Positions 25,686-40,130 of a stretch of DNA of 64,000 bases are shown here, one piece after another (within the stretch, counting starts at the first letter, position 1; every line of letters starts with the position of its first letter). Made by a program: the position numbers and the translations under genes. The stretch spans positions 10,865,001-10,929,000 of the forward strand of contig NC_132972.1 of assembly GCF_047496725.1 (NCBI RefSeq). Direction: 5' to 3'. Source of the DNA: Anoplolepis gracilipes. Taxonomy: Eukaryota; Arthropoda; Insecta; Hymenoptera; Formicidae. A model generated the notes under the pieces. It worked only from the letters and a program-made list of their open reading frames with translations. It was not told the DNA's origin and searched no databases.

Positions 25686-28600
25686 TCAAGAAAAATTATT
25701 ATCAAAAAATATAAAAAATATAAAGCTGTTACTATCAAGCAAGTTAAATCACACATGTATAACAACACATGTATACATGTATAACTGTATATGTATATGA
25801 ATAATAGCTATTACGCCGTGGTACGTAATATTAGCATGAATTTATCAGCAATATAAATATTAAATATAATATATCAAGCCTATTTAATAAAATGTGATAG
25901 ATTAAAAATCAATTGGTTTTTTTATTTTATTTCTTTTTCTTTTTGATAACTCCTATTATTTGATCCGCGTCTTTAGTTTTTAAAGAAAATTCGGATGTGA
26001 ATGATTATTTATTTATTCTTAAAACGACAAGCGCTCGATTTATCAAGTTTGCGCGAAATCGAGTCGGCCGTTATAGCAGAACCTTCGGTATCACGGAAAA
26101 CGGAGCTTTCGTGCAGGTTTAGACGGGTCCGCAGTTCAGCACGTAGGTGAGCCCCGGACTGAGGATGTATTTACATAATTGTGCGTACAAATTCCGAACT
26201 TCGCCTGAGAAGGATTTGCCGCGCATGACGCTACCGTCGCATCGCGGCGAGCGCGAAGTCTAGCGGAGAGAGAAAATCGTATCCAATGAATTATTTATGC
26301 GAATGTACGTCCTTTTAAAAGCCGTCGTAATTCCCTCGCAATGTCGGTTTGTCTGGTTGTACCAGGCAGAGAAGCATAAGTAACGTTTCACGAACAAATC
26401 TATTAATTTTGAAGAGTAACTTAAGAAGTGATGTTGATACGCGTTTTGCAAATTTTGATCGCAAAAATACCTAAAAACAACCATATTAACAATCAATGCA
26501 ATACCGCGACACAGGAAATTGCCGAATCATTTAAAAATGTCTGAGACAAATAGGTTTTACATATATCTTTTACAGGAAGCTAAAATACTACAGGAAGTGT
26601 CAATCAAATTAGAAAGATTACTGATTTACATAATTTATTATTCTATTTCTAAAATAAAAATTTCTAAAAATAAAATGTGACATATTCAATACATACAGGA
26701 AGAGATAGAATAAAAAGAAATATTGTAAAAGTATCGAACGATTTAGCAATAATTTATTTATTTTTTGTAATTTATTTAATTATTAATTACTATAGTAAAT
26801 TTTAAAAAAATGTTTGAAATATATTTATAGAGTTCAAAGTTTTATTATTATTTAAATATTATTAAAATTGTTGAATTTATAGATTTATGTGTTATTGCAA
26901 GTAGATATTTTTTCGCGAAAATCCAAGTAAATAATATGTAAATATAATATAATAAATGGTTTAATTAATGCCGCGCGATTTCCAAGAACAAACATAAAAT
27001 TAACATATCTTATTTAATTATACTATATTAAATTTCGATGCTAAGAGAAAGGTATTGATACTTTTATGAGAATTAGCTGTTTTACTTCTGATTATCGACA
27101 CATAGATTATTTACAAACTACTTCTTGCATTAATAAGTGGAGAAAAGCACCTCATCGATTTCTTGTGGAAAAGAATTTTCGTGTGAAATATTTTCAAGAA
27201 ACTAATAGATTTGAAAGATATACTTTGATACGATTAGCGCGAAATTCTTCATGCAATTTTTTTATGAAACACGTTTTAAATCGTTGGAAATATTTTTGGT
27301 CAGACATTTTGATTAAAAACATGAAATGATTACGTATAATTCTAGGCAACGAGCGTGGAAGAGAAGGTCGCACCAGCGGTATTTATCTTCATTAAAATCT
27401 ACCCTTCACGATATCCGCACGATATACCGCATACTTGCACGAGACCTTTCTTGCAGTCACGAATGCGTTCTGATCGAACGAATACTTTATATTACGAGAG
27501 TACGTTTTACTTGTCAAACAAATCACAAGAAACAACCGTGAGGCGTGCCTACTTCAAAAGATTTACAAAATGCACGTAAAATGTATCATGACCTTTAACG
27601 CAACCGCCCATACGAGGTTTTCCGAGATGTCTGTTAATCTTTTCAGTACTATCGTATTTAATTTAGAGTTTAAGGAGAAATATTTTAGTTAATTATTTAA
27701 AATATATATTATCTATATCGTGTTTAAACATTAAATATTCACCACAAATTTTCAGTCATTATAATTTGATATCAAATTTAAAAGTAATAAATGTATGTGT
27801 GTATACCTATATTTTTAATAGAATCATAAAACAATTAATAATAATAAAAATATCGCGCATATATACTGTAAAATGAATAGATTAACATAATAATATTTGT
27901 TGTGAATTTATTGTATTACAGGTTTACATAATTTACACAATACTTATTAGATTATTCAGTCTTCAAAATATATTATTACAATACAATAAAATGCCAAATA
28001 ACTGTATAATTATTATTTTGTGGGATTATATTACGTTATAAAGTAAGATGAAAAATTAACTGTGTATTAAAAATTTTTTTGAAAATTTAAGCTCACGTCA
28101 TTCTATTTGCAAATTTATTCTCTTGATATGGTGATTATTTTTTTTTACTTGTTTATGTCAAAATAAGATTTTGCTTATAATGATACTACAAATTATACAC
28201 TTTACTCAGTTATTTGAAAACTAAAAAAATTAACTTGATTTAGTTGCAAATATATTTGGTTAGAAATATTAACAATATACAATAGAACGGCAAAAGTAAT
28301 ATATCGCAACATCTAATAAATAACGAACATATTTCATTGATATAGACGATTTTCCGTTAATTCCTTTTTCCTTCCGTGTAATGCATAAAACACAGAATAC
28401 ATTATCATTTATGAATTTTTAACGGGATATATATGGCAGCGGTATAGCTGAAGATAATTCAATGCACTCATACATTATTCCACAGCTATGACATATAACC
28501 CGTATATATATATAGAGATGCTCTAAACAAATTACTTTAGTGATTTTCAAGAATAAACGATTTATTAACGATTTATATATAATGATATAAAGAAATTTTG

Positions 28601-29905
28601 AATTGTAATTATCTAAAAAATTCAGTTGTAAATGTATCAGTAACGACCGCCTTTCATGGATTCAACTATCTATAAAGTCTTTAAACATTTACAGATTCTA
28701 AAAATTTTACTAAATAAAAAGGTATAATAATATTATGTTTAATTAATATCCGTTTGAAATATCATATATGTAACAGAAATATAATAATGTAATAAAGTGA
28801 ATAATTTATATAAGAAACTCTTAAAAATGTTCATATAGAAAAAAATTTATTCTTTTTCCAAACATTTGATTGATTATTGAATAACGATTTGCAGAGAAAA
28901 TGAAAGGAAATATAGAATAAGAAAATGCGGCGTATCTTTTTGCCGGTGAGCGTGCGATGGCTGAAGCTTTGTTCATAATCTGTTTCATAATATAATTATG
29001 AAACACATAATTTGATTTTCATGAGTGTCACTGCTTTTAATTTTTTTTAAAGCCTAAAATTAACATTCAAACTATAATGTGCAACAAAACTTAGGATATT
29101 TTATTTATAATTGCATATATATTGTAAAAAAGTAAAGTAAAAAAATACATTTATGTAAAAGACAATCTATCTAATAAAAGCGTAATCGACATAATTTCGA
29201 AGCTCATTATAAAATAAAAAAATTACATATATATTAAATTTAAACTCAATTAGTATTACGACGCTCTCATATATTGAAAATTTATATTGATAAGTCTAGT
29301 TTCTATTGTTATCAATAATTGTGGTATTTCTTTATAATTTCTTAGATAGATTTTTAAGAAATTGACGTATTATAAATCTTCTCAAGGTAAGAATTTTCTA
29401 TGTCAAAAGAATCTGCTGAATTCATTTTTTTCAATTAATTATTTCTATCCTTTTTATATCTTTTCCTATGAAGTTTTAGTTTCATATTTCCTCGAACGTT
29501 TTTAATTGATTTTGCGTCGAGTGATACTAACAGGCAATTTATCGTTTAATGTATTTAAATATGCTATGTACATATTTAAATACATTTTTTCACGAAGCCA
29601 GTTAGAGTAACTGAATCTTTATCCATAATGGGTTATAGGAAGGATGCTTTGCAAGAAGGATCCTATTATCTGATTATTCAAGAATTTTAATTTAACAGTT
29701 TTCAGATAAAAGTTTTATCGCTCATGCTCTTATTAGACAGACTGTACATGAAATATAATGTTTTATATAAAATATTTATATATATTTCTCATCAAATATA
29801 TTGCAATGTGTTAAGACAAGCGATATAAAATAACTTTCTGTTTTAAAGTTTTTGTCGTGAATTATAAATTGTCACGAAGAAAGCTTTAGAAATTAAGAAA
29901 TGGAT

Positions 29906-29935
29906 TAAAATTATATGTATATACATATAATTTTA
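29906..29935. repeat. Perfect 30 bp palindrome
   Basis: TAAAATTATATGTAT is immediately followed by its exact reverse complement ATACATATAATTTTA, with no loop. The sequence is low in complexity but perfectly symmetrical. Confidence 0.95.
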
Positions 29936-30265
29936 TATTATAGTGTAAAGTTGCAATTTTATTTAATAATAACAATAATTTAAACTAATATCTCTTTTTC
30001 TCCCTTTTTTCTCATACTATTACCATTTAATTAAAAAATTTAATATTTTTATATAATTTATATATATGAGTAATTATTAATATATGTTCTATAGCTTTGT
30101 TTGAATAATAATTTATATACGAATTTCTATTGTTCCAGCAAGAAATAAAGATTTCTTCATTGAACTTAAAAAGCCATCTCAAGCCGAAAAAAAAGGCACA
30201 GATTAATAAATAAATAAATAAAATATACGCTGTTAATTCCTTTATTCGCGTGTATATATGTTTTA

Positions 30266-30271
<6 letters not shown>

Positions 30272-30315
<44 letters not shown>
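30272..30315. repeat. (TA)n microsatellite
   Basis: Uninterrupted TA tract of about 44 bases. Confidence 0.97.
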
Positions 30316-30319
<4 letters not shown>

Positions 30320-31049
30320 TTTTTTTGAATATATTAATTTAAACTTGAAAACTTAATAGTTACAAATATTTGATCATATATGTGTTAAGTTAAAAAAATT
30401 GGAAGTAATAAATAAGAAAAACCTGGAAAAGTCTCAACAGTACTATATCTTTTACACTTTAAGAAGGCGAGAAAGAAGCACGTTATCGTCATTTGTATCT
30501 CCCTGTTATATCTATATAAATATTAGATTCTAGGAGACACGTGTGCACCCGTACAAGACAGCGAACAAAATTGCGTATTAATATTAAATTTCCACGAAAG
30601 TTTGAAACGACGTCGCGACCGATAGCTCGGTTAGATACTGCAACGTTTTGCCATAACTATTTAAATTCTTGCATTTTGCAATATTCTTTTGACAACGGTT
30701 TTTATTTGCGAAATATAAATTTGACAATAATTTGAAATAAATTTTTACATGATTGACATAAAAAAGATTAACTCAATTCAAATTAAAAAAAAATACATCA
30801 ATATCAATCATATACAAAATAAAAAATGCATTGTATATTAGAATAATTATAAAAAACTTATCTAACAATAGTATAAACAATAGTAATAAGTACTCGAGAA
30901 AAAATAAACTGAAGTAATATTAGATTAGAACATACATATATAATTAATTCTGAAATTTGGCGCGATATTATCATAATCGTTCTCATCATATAATCATCAC
31001 TATCATTGACATTAATTAATTTTATTATTTATTAAGAGCGAATCATTTT

Positions 31050-31085
31050 GATTAGATCTGATTATATATGAAAATAGATCTAATC
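31050..31085. repeat. Inverted repeat GATTAGATCT ... AGATCTAATC
   Basis: Two exact 10 bp arms are separated by 16 AT-rich bases. No target duplication or transposon end was found around it. Confidence 0.85.
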
Positions 31086-31479
31086 GAATATGATTATATA
31101 AAGATAAGATCATATCACGTCAAATTTCGGATATTAATTATACATATAAGATAATTATCATATATATATACATATATATAAAATGACATATTATCTTTTC
31201 ATAACCATACCAATACCAATTATATATATTTATATTTGACTATATCATACCATTTTTTTCTCGGGTAATCTCATCACTTAAAGATAATAAAACATTAATA
31301 TATATATTAATATCATAAATTATATATACATATAAATTAAATAATTAAAACTCTACTGATCGATAATTTGATATCTACGATTAGCTACACATTCTATATC
31401 TTGTAGAATTATAATTATGCTCCTGAGGATAGAACATCTTTTTAGTACATATCTCGTGGTGTTGCATTTTCACTAAAAT

Positions 31480-32490
31480 TTCACTTTAAACGAACTTCAG
31501 TTGATATGGCATACTAGCACGCCTCTCGTGTCCCGTAAGGAAGATCCTGTGGGCGAATTTATCGAAGAGCGCCCACGGGGAAAGCATCGTAACACGTTGC
31601 ACGTTGTATCTCAGACCGGTTGTGCACCTGTTTCTCTAGGGTGAAAATCCCATGGGTGGGTCGTAATAACAAGTAAAGGGAATATGCCTTACTATCACGT
31701 TTATGTAAATATTTTCATTGTAAGCGCGTAATGTATTTTCTTAACCCGATTGTCTTTAATTTGAAATATTACATATTCCTTAGCCAGTCATCTATTGTTA
31801 ACTTGAGAAGCTCTGCTGTGGATCAGCAAGAGTTCGTGCAGTGAATATAATTTTGTTATACATGAGCTATATTTATGCGTCTCTTTCTGTGCATCTAAAT
31901 ATTATAAAATACGGAATACAACCGTACGTTCCATATAGCTTTAAAGCCGGCCTTCCTTGTGACGATTCGTCATAGCGGTTGACAGACTAAATACCGTGCC
32001 CGACGAGTTTTTTTCTACAAAGGATCGGTCTCTTCTGTCGTGAAGGGATACAACATACCGGGCGGACATAGACGGGAAAAATACGTCTGCTACGTTCCGT
32101 GCGCATTATAAAGCACCTTTTGCGGTCGTATACGGGGCAGCGGTAAGTCCGACGAAAACCCGCGGGGGTGACGTGTGGTAACAATATATATGGTATGTAT
32201 AACCGAGCGACGGGTTAGCGGAAGTATATACATAAATATACATTTTCATGATGAATATACTCGGGAAAATATATATCATCCGGTGGAGAGAGAGAATTCC
32301 GAAGGTTAGAGCTCGAAGGTGGTGGTCGTGAGGTAAGGAGGGGTAGTTTAGAATGGGCGTTCAGGTGCGATATATCACATCGGTGGGATTCGTATGGGAT
32401 ATCGTCGGAAGATACGTCAGATCGCACCGGATATTCCTGTCCTCCTCTTTTCCATACCTTTCTTGACTTAGCTTGATATGTCAAAGATAA
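31480..32490. other. GC-elevated non-coding island
   Basis: A mixed-composition segment with several CpG words and short unrecognised frames on the minus strand (31987-32184, 32215-32484), the latter without an ATG at its upstream end. It is possibly regulatory. Confidence 0.35.
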
Positions 32491-34149
32491 TTATTGTACG
32501 GTTTCCTAAAAATCAGGGAATTTCAATCGTCGCTTTAACAAGAGATAATTTTATGTGAATTAAAATTCAATCCGCTATTGAATTATATGTTATTATAAGA
32601 TGGAGAATATCTGTATTCTTGTTTTGGCATAACATGTAATGTTATCTTTTCATCGCGAGTTCTCTTTTGAGTACTCAAAGTCTAGATATTTTACATTAAA
32701 TTTTTAAAACATGAATCTACACGAAATCAATGTCTGTTTCAAAGTAAAAATATTTGTGAAGAATGAATGAGTCAAAGATTGAATAACAAACGATATTAAA
32801 ATATTAAATCGTATCTACTATTTATAATTGAATTTACAAGAATGAAGAGAGTTATATATAATATTTCTTGTTATTAAATAAAACGGTGACAGAATCTAAT
32901 GCTTCAAATGTCAAATTTTTATCGAGAATAGCTATTATCGTTACTGGCGAATATAGAAAATCGTTTTGATCCAGAAATAAAGAAAAGACAAATGTCACAG
33001 AATATTTAATTTCTGAGAAGCCTGCTATTTTTATATTTATCGATTATAACTTTTTAACAATGTCAATGATAACAGAACGATATACAGTGATCATATCTTT
33101 GAATTATCGCGTGTATCGTGAAAAAAATCCTTTTAACCCCGAACATAAATAAAACAGATTCGCTAGAATAATCCACAAAGCGGATTATACAGTCGCCGAG
33201 ATGGACGTAATGGAAGAGGTCTTCGTTTACTCCGCGGTGTCGTCAAGAAGAGTCGAGAGGAAGAGATAATAGAGAGGTTCGCGATTTTAAATCCCCTCTC
33301 TTCTCGGCGCACGTTCCGCAATTCCAGAGCACCGATTCCATCCGTGAAGATCTCATCGTAGCTCCCTCCGCCTCTCATTTAATCTCTCTCGCTCGGCACC
33401 GAGTGAATTCCATAAAATGTAGCGCCTCTTAAACTCTCTCGAGAGCTCTTCCGGTCCGGTTTGTTCCATTCTTCTGCTACTCAACTCGGTTCGATTACGA
33501 GAGACAATCGCTTAGACAGCTCTTCAGTTCTTGCGGGCTAATTTGAACAACAGAGTAAACGAGAGCCAATCGGAAGTTTTAGATGGGGATGAACGATGGA
33601 AAATGATACTTTAGAATTAAATTTCTGGAAATGCATTTAGCGTTACGAAATAATTGCAAAGTATCAAACAAATAATTCGCACATATGTACACTGATGTGA
33701 ATATATATTTCCGAATAGGAAAATGATGTATATTTTTTATTTATTTATTCTTTCTTGTTTGTTCAGTCACTTAAATAAGATTAATTTCTTGTAAATGCAT
33801 CATTCAATATGCTAGGTAGGAATGCGATTGCATTTAAATTTAATCTTCTTGGAAAATTCATAATCTGTGAGTATCAAGCATCTCTTGCAATGGTGTTTAT
33901 TTACAGACGTAAAAATTTAATTAAAAAGTTAATGAGAAGTAAATATTTAAAATACGAGAAATACCGATAATAAGATTCATTTTATTAGCATACATATATA
34001 TTAACATTATATTATTACGGATTGAATGCAGATGTAATTGCTTCATATAGTGATCAGTTCCCCTTTAAAATAAAATGTTCAATTGTAGTATACAAAAATT
34101 CATATTGACACCATCTTCTAACATAAACGCGCACTTAAATTATATCATA
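32491..34149. other. AT-rich spacer with a GC-elevated island at 33150-33600
   Basis: The island contains an initiator-like 'cttcagttcttgcggg' near 33520. No open frame of interest follows it. The rest is AT-rich with no gene. Confidence 0.4.
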
Positions 34150-35350
34150 CCAACACTAGATATCTCGGTTTTCCGTCATGTCGTTGAAACCAAGAGAATC
34201 GCTGTTCCTCGCGTTATAGGCACCATCTTCAGAAATGCTATCTCGAAATTCACCCGGTAATCGACCGACCGAGTAAGCCAAAGTCAGCTTCATGCTTCTC
34301 GTGCGCAGTGAGAATTCTGAACATGGATAACAGAGCGGGTGCGCTTTCTAATGACCAGATGTCGACAGTCCGTCCGTAACTGGTTTGATCCGGTGTATAC
34401 CGCGCATAAAGCAACGCGCATTTCCATTGACCAGTAGTTGGAGCCGTGCACTTGGGCCAATAGTAACCGTACAACATCGTTGAGCACACCGTGCGCTTCT
34501 TAACGCCAGTCTCGTCGTGGTGCTTCGTCTTGGCACGTCTCGTAACGTCACGTCGAAAGGTCGGCGCGTATCGAGCAGAACGATCTGCGCGGATCGATTG
34601 TCAAATCGCATAAGGATTACGATTGTTCCGATTACGCACGTATTCCCTGTAAGACGGAACAATCTCTATCGCGATCGTAAGGCGAGGCCGTGGTTCTCGT
34701 GGTGAACGCGTTTAAAGGCCGCGCGAAAGCTGCAACTCTTCTTCGGCACTCGGATCCCGCAGCGGAACTCGCGTAGGAAGAGGTGAGTCCCGGACGAACC
34801 TACCCTCTTCACGCGCCTGCACCCTCCTGGCTCTCTTTGTCTGCCATTCTGCCTCGGAAATCTCTCCATCACTTCGACCTATCGATCAGAATGCTGCGCT
34901 GTGATAATCTTTCTGTGCGCGCTCGCGAAATCGTGTTGGTAATCACGCGTCTTGTCACGCGCATCGATGTTCCGCTCTCGCACGCGGACCTCATCGTCGT
35001 CGCCGTCGTCGCCGTCGTCGTCCGTTGACAGAAGCTGCGAACGGTCGGTGACGTCGGTGATAACTTGGTTGAGTCATGCGGCGCTGCAACCACGAAGGTC
35101 GAACCTGACGCGCTAAATCGATCGCGCGTGAACGACGTCGTGGAAACGATCTCGCGCTAACGTCGCCTCCTAGGCGGATTCGTCCCCTCGGGGCGCGAAA
35201 CGGTCGACTGACGGGAAATGGGGTTAGACCGGACGATCGATCGTTCCCAGAAAAAACTAGACGTCGCGGAATAATACGTGGTCGATGCCAGTCTTCGATC
35301 GAGCATAACGCTGTTACGTAGCGCGATGTATATCCGTAGAGGGATCAATC
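34150..35350 (+). promoter_or_regulatory. CpG-rich island with strong splice donor: candidate distal NDRG promoter and non-coding first exon
   Basis: This is the most GC- and CpG-rich kilobase in the window. At 34783 'GGAAGAG|GTGAGT' is a near-consensus splice donor. No ATG-initiated frame runs into it, so the exon would be untranslated leader. The next acceptor-like region in the same direction is the T-rich tract followed by 'catcagcag' near 40290, ahead of the first coding exon of the NDRG gene at 40450. The link to that gene is inference. Short frames on both strands (60-104 codons) are by-products of the GC content. Confidence 0.4.
34992..35024. repeat. (CGT)n-like trinucleotide repeat
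   Basis: Interrupted tandem CGT/CGC triplets (tcgtcgtcgccgtcgtcgcc and on) inside the CpG-rich island. Confidence 0.85.
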
Positions 35351-38300
35351 CTTTCTGTCTTTTATCAGTTCTCATATTTTCTTTAAAAAATATAATTTTA
35401 AACATATAATATATAAAAAATATAAATTTAAATATTCAATAGATGCTATTTTACACATAGTTTTACATATACAGAAAAAAAACGTCTGAATGATACATGT
35501 GAATAAGATTACTGCCTACTCCTAAACTTCTTGGGTACTCGGTATCTATAGATCATATTTACGTAACGACAACTTTCACGGATCAATCATTGTTGGTATT
35601 GACCATTTTAAGTCTAGTATCTACAAAATATTGATTGATAACTTTTAAATATTTTTAAATGCTTAACGTGTTTCATAATTTTCCGTCTCCTAAGGTTTCA
35701 AATTGTTAGAATGTTAGAAAAGAATAAAAATTGCTTCATCGAATGGATATAATCTTTTCTTAGTATTCTCAAAAGAACTTTTACATCTGTTCTTAAAAGA
35801 GGGAAGTAAACAAAAACCGTCTTACACGTCTTAATTCCCATCACCGTCCAACAATTATCTTAACAGTTATCTGATCGCAGACATAACAGCTTGCAGCTGC
35901 TTTGATGACGCTCGAAGCGTCTGGATCGATGCTACGTGTGAGTTGCAGGATGGAAAAAAGTCACAAGATACAAAAATAAACTGTCAGATGGGATAAGATT
36001 TCTCATCGGATTAGCTATCTAATCTTTATTTTCAAAGCTTCGTGTTAAATTCAGCTTTGACCGTTGAGTCTTTATTATTATCTTGGATGGAAAATATCAC
36101 ACGCTAAAGTATAGAAGTTCTTCCCCTTAAGAACGCATGCACGTTATAAAGGTTTACTTTGTCGTTTCAAGCTTTACTTTCAAGCCACATTAGAGCATAA
36201 TAATGAAAAGGAACAGATCAATGATTTTCAGTTACTATTTTATAAATGCATGCTTTCAGAACAAATTGAATTAACAAGTCTAACGTGATAATCTTTAAAA
36301 ATCCGATAATCGAAAATTTTGTATTTAAAAATATATTTCTTTATGCAATTACTAACAACCGTCTAGTAAATTAATCTGACAGATTAAATGATCTCAGAAA
36401 AATATATTAAATAAAATTTTCAATCGCACATTTTGAAACAATTATATAATACATTCTTTAATATTGATTGATACTCTTAAATTTTTTATAAAATATTTTT
36501 AACAAATATATTTTTTTACATACACTTTTTAATAAATATTATACCTCTGATATTATCGATGTTCTCAAACGCTCGATCGTGCTACGATCAAGGACTGGCA
36601 TAATTTTTGATAATCAGAACTCTTAATCGTCTGGATCAGCCGAGAATCAATAACAAAGATATTGAAAAGAAATATTGAGAATAATGTGAGTAATTATTTA
36701 TATTGTTTATATTATGTTATAAATGCTAAAATTTTCTTAATGAAATAAATTAGTTGGACGATTCGAATCGATGTCAAGTCGGGCAGTGTCGGACGAAAAA
36801 TTAGATGTCGAGAAACGGGGTTAACCCCGACGTTACACGCGAGTATCTACGCGAAAAATCAATACGCGTCTCTCCTGGGACCCGCTTTACAACACGCGCG
36901 CGGAAGTCCATCGGTGGACTGGTGATCACTGCGTGAACCCCAACAGTGACATGCATACATATTTTGCCCGGAAAGGTCCTGGTCTGATCGATTTCCCGTC
37001 TGCTGGCGCGAGGCCGTAAGCAAGTCGAGCTCCCAGCTGATCCAGTTGCATTCGGCGCCATCGATATTTGAAGAATTTGGCTCTAAAGTGATACGCGCTT
37101 GACTTAAAATAAGACAAATTGAAACAAAAGGTTTTCTCGAACATATACTCATCCATCATATTCTTTTTTTCATATTTTTTACTTTGCAAAGAAATTGACG
37201 ATTTGTTTTGTTTCAGATAATTATCAATATAATTTAATAATGACATAAGAGCTATATATGTCGTCAATGTTATTATCAGATTAGACAAATTTGGATATTT
37301 ACGGACAAGTATATACATGCGAATCCAAATTTTTGAAAATTTTTATAAATACTGTTCTATTTAAGACACAGTTATTATTGAATAATATTATTAAAATATA
37401 TTAAATAATAAATTTTTCAAAGAAACAAAATTTTTGTAAAATTTGATCCTAAAATAATTGTTCACGTATAAAAATTCTTTGCAATATTTTGCTTACTAAA
37501 TAAAACGCGCAATAATCGTGGCGTTCAGTAATAATGATCATAACAATAATCCCGTAGCACGTAGCACGTTATGAAATAATTTTTCTTTTACTAGCGGAAA
37601 TCATAATTGACAGGAAGACCGCGAGCGTAATATCAGATTAATGCGACATACAGACATATTCGTATTTTCTTTTTCATTTTATAAATAAAATTTTCTTTAA
37701 AAGCGAATTACAATTTTGTTTTTCTAACTAATAGTTTAATTCGATGTTTCCAAAAGTGATTATTCAAAAGTTTTTTCGAAGCAATTTGTTATATAAAAAA
37801 ACCTTTAAATATAAACCCAGCTTAAATCAGTTTTTTTTCGAATTGCAATTTATCGGACGTCATATAGATCAATAGCTACACCCAGTGGTTACACCCATAT
37901 TGATTCGATATACGTTCGTGCGTAACAAACTAAATTCTTGTATACTTATCGATCATTATCAACGATGTCGACGGAAAATTGAGGAAAAGAAAAATATAAT
38001 ATAAATGCGCGTCTCTTTTGATCGATGGATCGACGAAGTGATGTTAATCGCAGATGAATTTATATACATATCAATTTGTTTACCAAATACAATCCCCTTT
38101 TTTGCATGTATCTGTCTATTTCTCTTACAAATTTACGTCACGTTTCACGTCAGTCTCGCAATCAGCAACTGATATTGGTTCGAAGAACCAATCAAATTAT
38201 TTTGTTGACTTTTATTTTATTCGCACGCGCTTGGTTAACTGTTAGACATAGTTCACTAAAAGTAAACATGACACATTGTTTATATTGTTTCTTGTTCGCA

Positions 38301-39419
38301 CGTTTCCTGTTTATGAATATGTTTCACGAAAATGCATAATTAAATAGTTTTAAGTAGCATGTCGTCATGCATGATTTTTTTCAATGAAATTGATGGATTT
38401 TCATGTCGATCATCATATTACGTGACACCCATCTTCATTTCTTAAATTTTAGCGAGGACGATTCTGCGAGGCATCGGCAATAACCTTTTCGATCAAGTCG
38501 TGCAATAAGATAAGTCTAATTATAAAACATCAGACGCGCCATAGAACTTCTACGTGTTCTGCTTAGATATTTCTCGATTGATCTATTTCTCTACACACAA
38601 ACGTAATATAACTTGGAATACAGTTTCATGAATATATTTCATCGAATATTATATTATTAGCAAAAGTTATTGGAAAGATGTTTCTTTTTTAAAAAAATGA
38701 TTTTTTTTTTTTTTTAAATAAGCTAATTTAATAGAGTTTTCATATTCTTGTGCGTTTGAATATATTGTTAGAAAAATATTTCAAAATACATTAAATTGAT
38801 TTCTGTTACAATTATTAATTAACATGTACGTTCATTATCGTGTATATCATTACATGTGAGCGAGAAAATAAATTAAATTATAAAATGTAAATTAAAACTG
38901 CATTGATTTGACAAATATTGCAAAAGTGACAATGAAAACAGTAGCAGCTTGCTCATTTCGGTAGAACGACAGAATTATTTGTTTTTATATGCAGTTTTAT
39001 AAACAGAATACGATTGTGTGTACCTAAAAATCCATGCTAAAAATTGAGTTTAGAGGAGCGTCTTTGTATTTTTCCTTTATACTTGCACAGATTCTGAATA
39101 CGTTTAAATTGAGACATGACTGCAACTGTTTACACTAGACAGTATACCATGGTATTAAATATACGATAAGAAGAAAAGTTATATGCAGGTTGTTATTTTG
39201 CAGATAGTTATAATATAAAAAAATTATTTAATCAACTAATGCAGCTGCGCTATTATTTTTATTTATTCCATTTGTATAATTAATTTTTTTTCAGACGATT
39301 TTATATGCAATTATCGAGCAATACGTTGCGAACATTTTTGTAAAAATAACATGTAATTATATGTGTGTCTGTGCACAAAGTGGAAACTTGCAAAAAAGAT
39401 TAAATTGTTGAAAAGAACG

Positions 39420-39452
<33 letters not shown>

Positions 39453-40130
39453 ATAAATAGAAAAATTCAATCAATATATAATTAAAACGATAATGTAAAT
39501 ACAATAATGAAAGCTGAAAGCTTTTCTCGAAATACAGAATCGTATAACTTATATAATCATTTGCTGTAGTGCCTAATAAAATTTTATTGCAGTTGTAGTT
39601 TTAATTGAGAATCAATAATACAATTGGAGAGTTATTAAAGTATCATATGCGTGTGCTAAATATATTCTATTACAATAATAAAGAAAATAAATATTTTATG
39701 AAACTCCAAAATTTAATTAATTACAATTTATAGAGAAGTTGCTAAAAATTATTACTAAAATATATGATTATTTAGTATTTTGGATGCGACATAATTAAAA
39801 ACAAATTGTGTATCTGTCAATAAACAATATCTAACTTTACATTTCTTTGACTCTGCAGAACTTATCAGGAAAAAATTTCTTCGGAAAAACTTTATTATCT
39901 CTTATATGTGATAAACTCTGATCTTAGTTTAGTTGCTAATAAAAATGGGAATTATGATAGAACAAACACGACATATTTTTATCTGCAAAATCTAATTATC
40001 AATTGCACTTTGATTAGTTCTTATTATTGTTTATAATCAAAGAAGAAAAAAATGCTGATTGCTATTAATTAATCTCGGATATTAATGCAATCGTTCATTA
40101 AAACATTTCTCAAATAAATCGGTATAATCA
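35351..40130. other. AT-rich DNA between the CpG island and the first NDRG coding exon
   Basis: A GC-elevated patch at 36760-37060 has unrecognised minus-strand frames. A small inverted repeat (ATTGGTTC, loop GAA, GAACCAAT) lies at 38174-38192. A T15 run lies at 38701-38715. No exon with paired splice signals is evident. If the 34.8 kb leader exon is real, this is the first intron. Confidence 0.45.
39421..39452. repeat. (GA)n microsatellite
   Basis: GA dinucleotide tract, slightly imperfect at its left end. Confidence 0.95.

Larger units (their letters stand above)
24840..31480. other. AT-rich non-coding DNA with two GC-elevated patches
   Basis: Patches at 26030-26500 and 27320-27600 have mixed composition. 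The first contains 'CAGCACGTAG|GTGAGC', a good splice-donor match near 26152, with an initiator-like 'gttcagca' just before it. It could therefore be a promoter with a short leader exon. Frames there are unrecognised. The remainder shows no gene. Confidence 0.4.

Noticed and set aside
34250..35093. Cluster of short frames on both strands
   Set aside because: CpG-rich sequence keeps many frames open; no recognisable protein. Better explained as a promoter island.
38174..38192. 'ggttcgaa' word suggesting a tRNA B box
   Set aside because: It is part of a short inverted repeat; no A box, acceptor stem or cloverleaf can be drawn around it.
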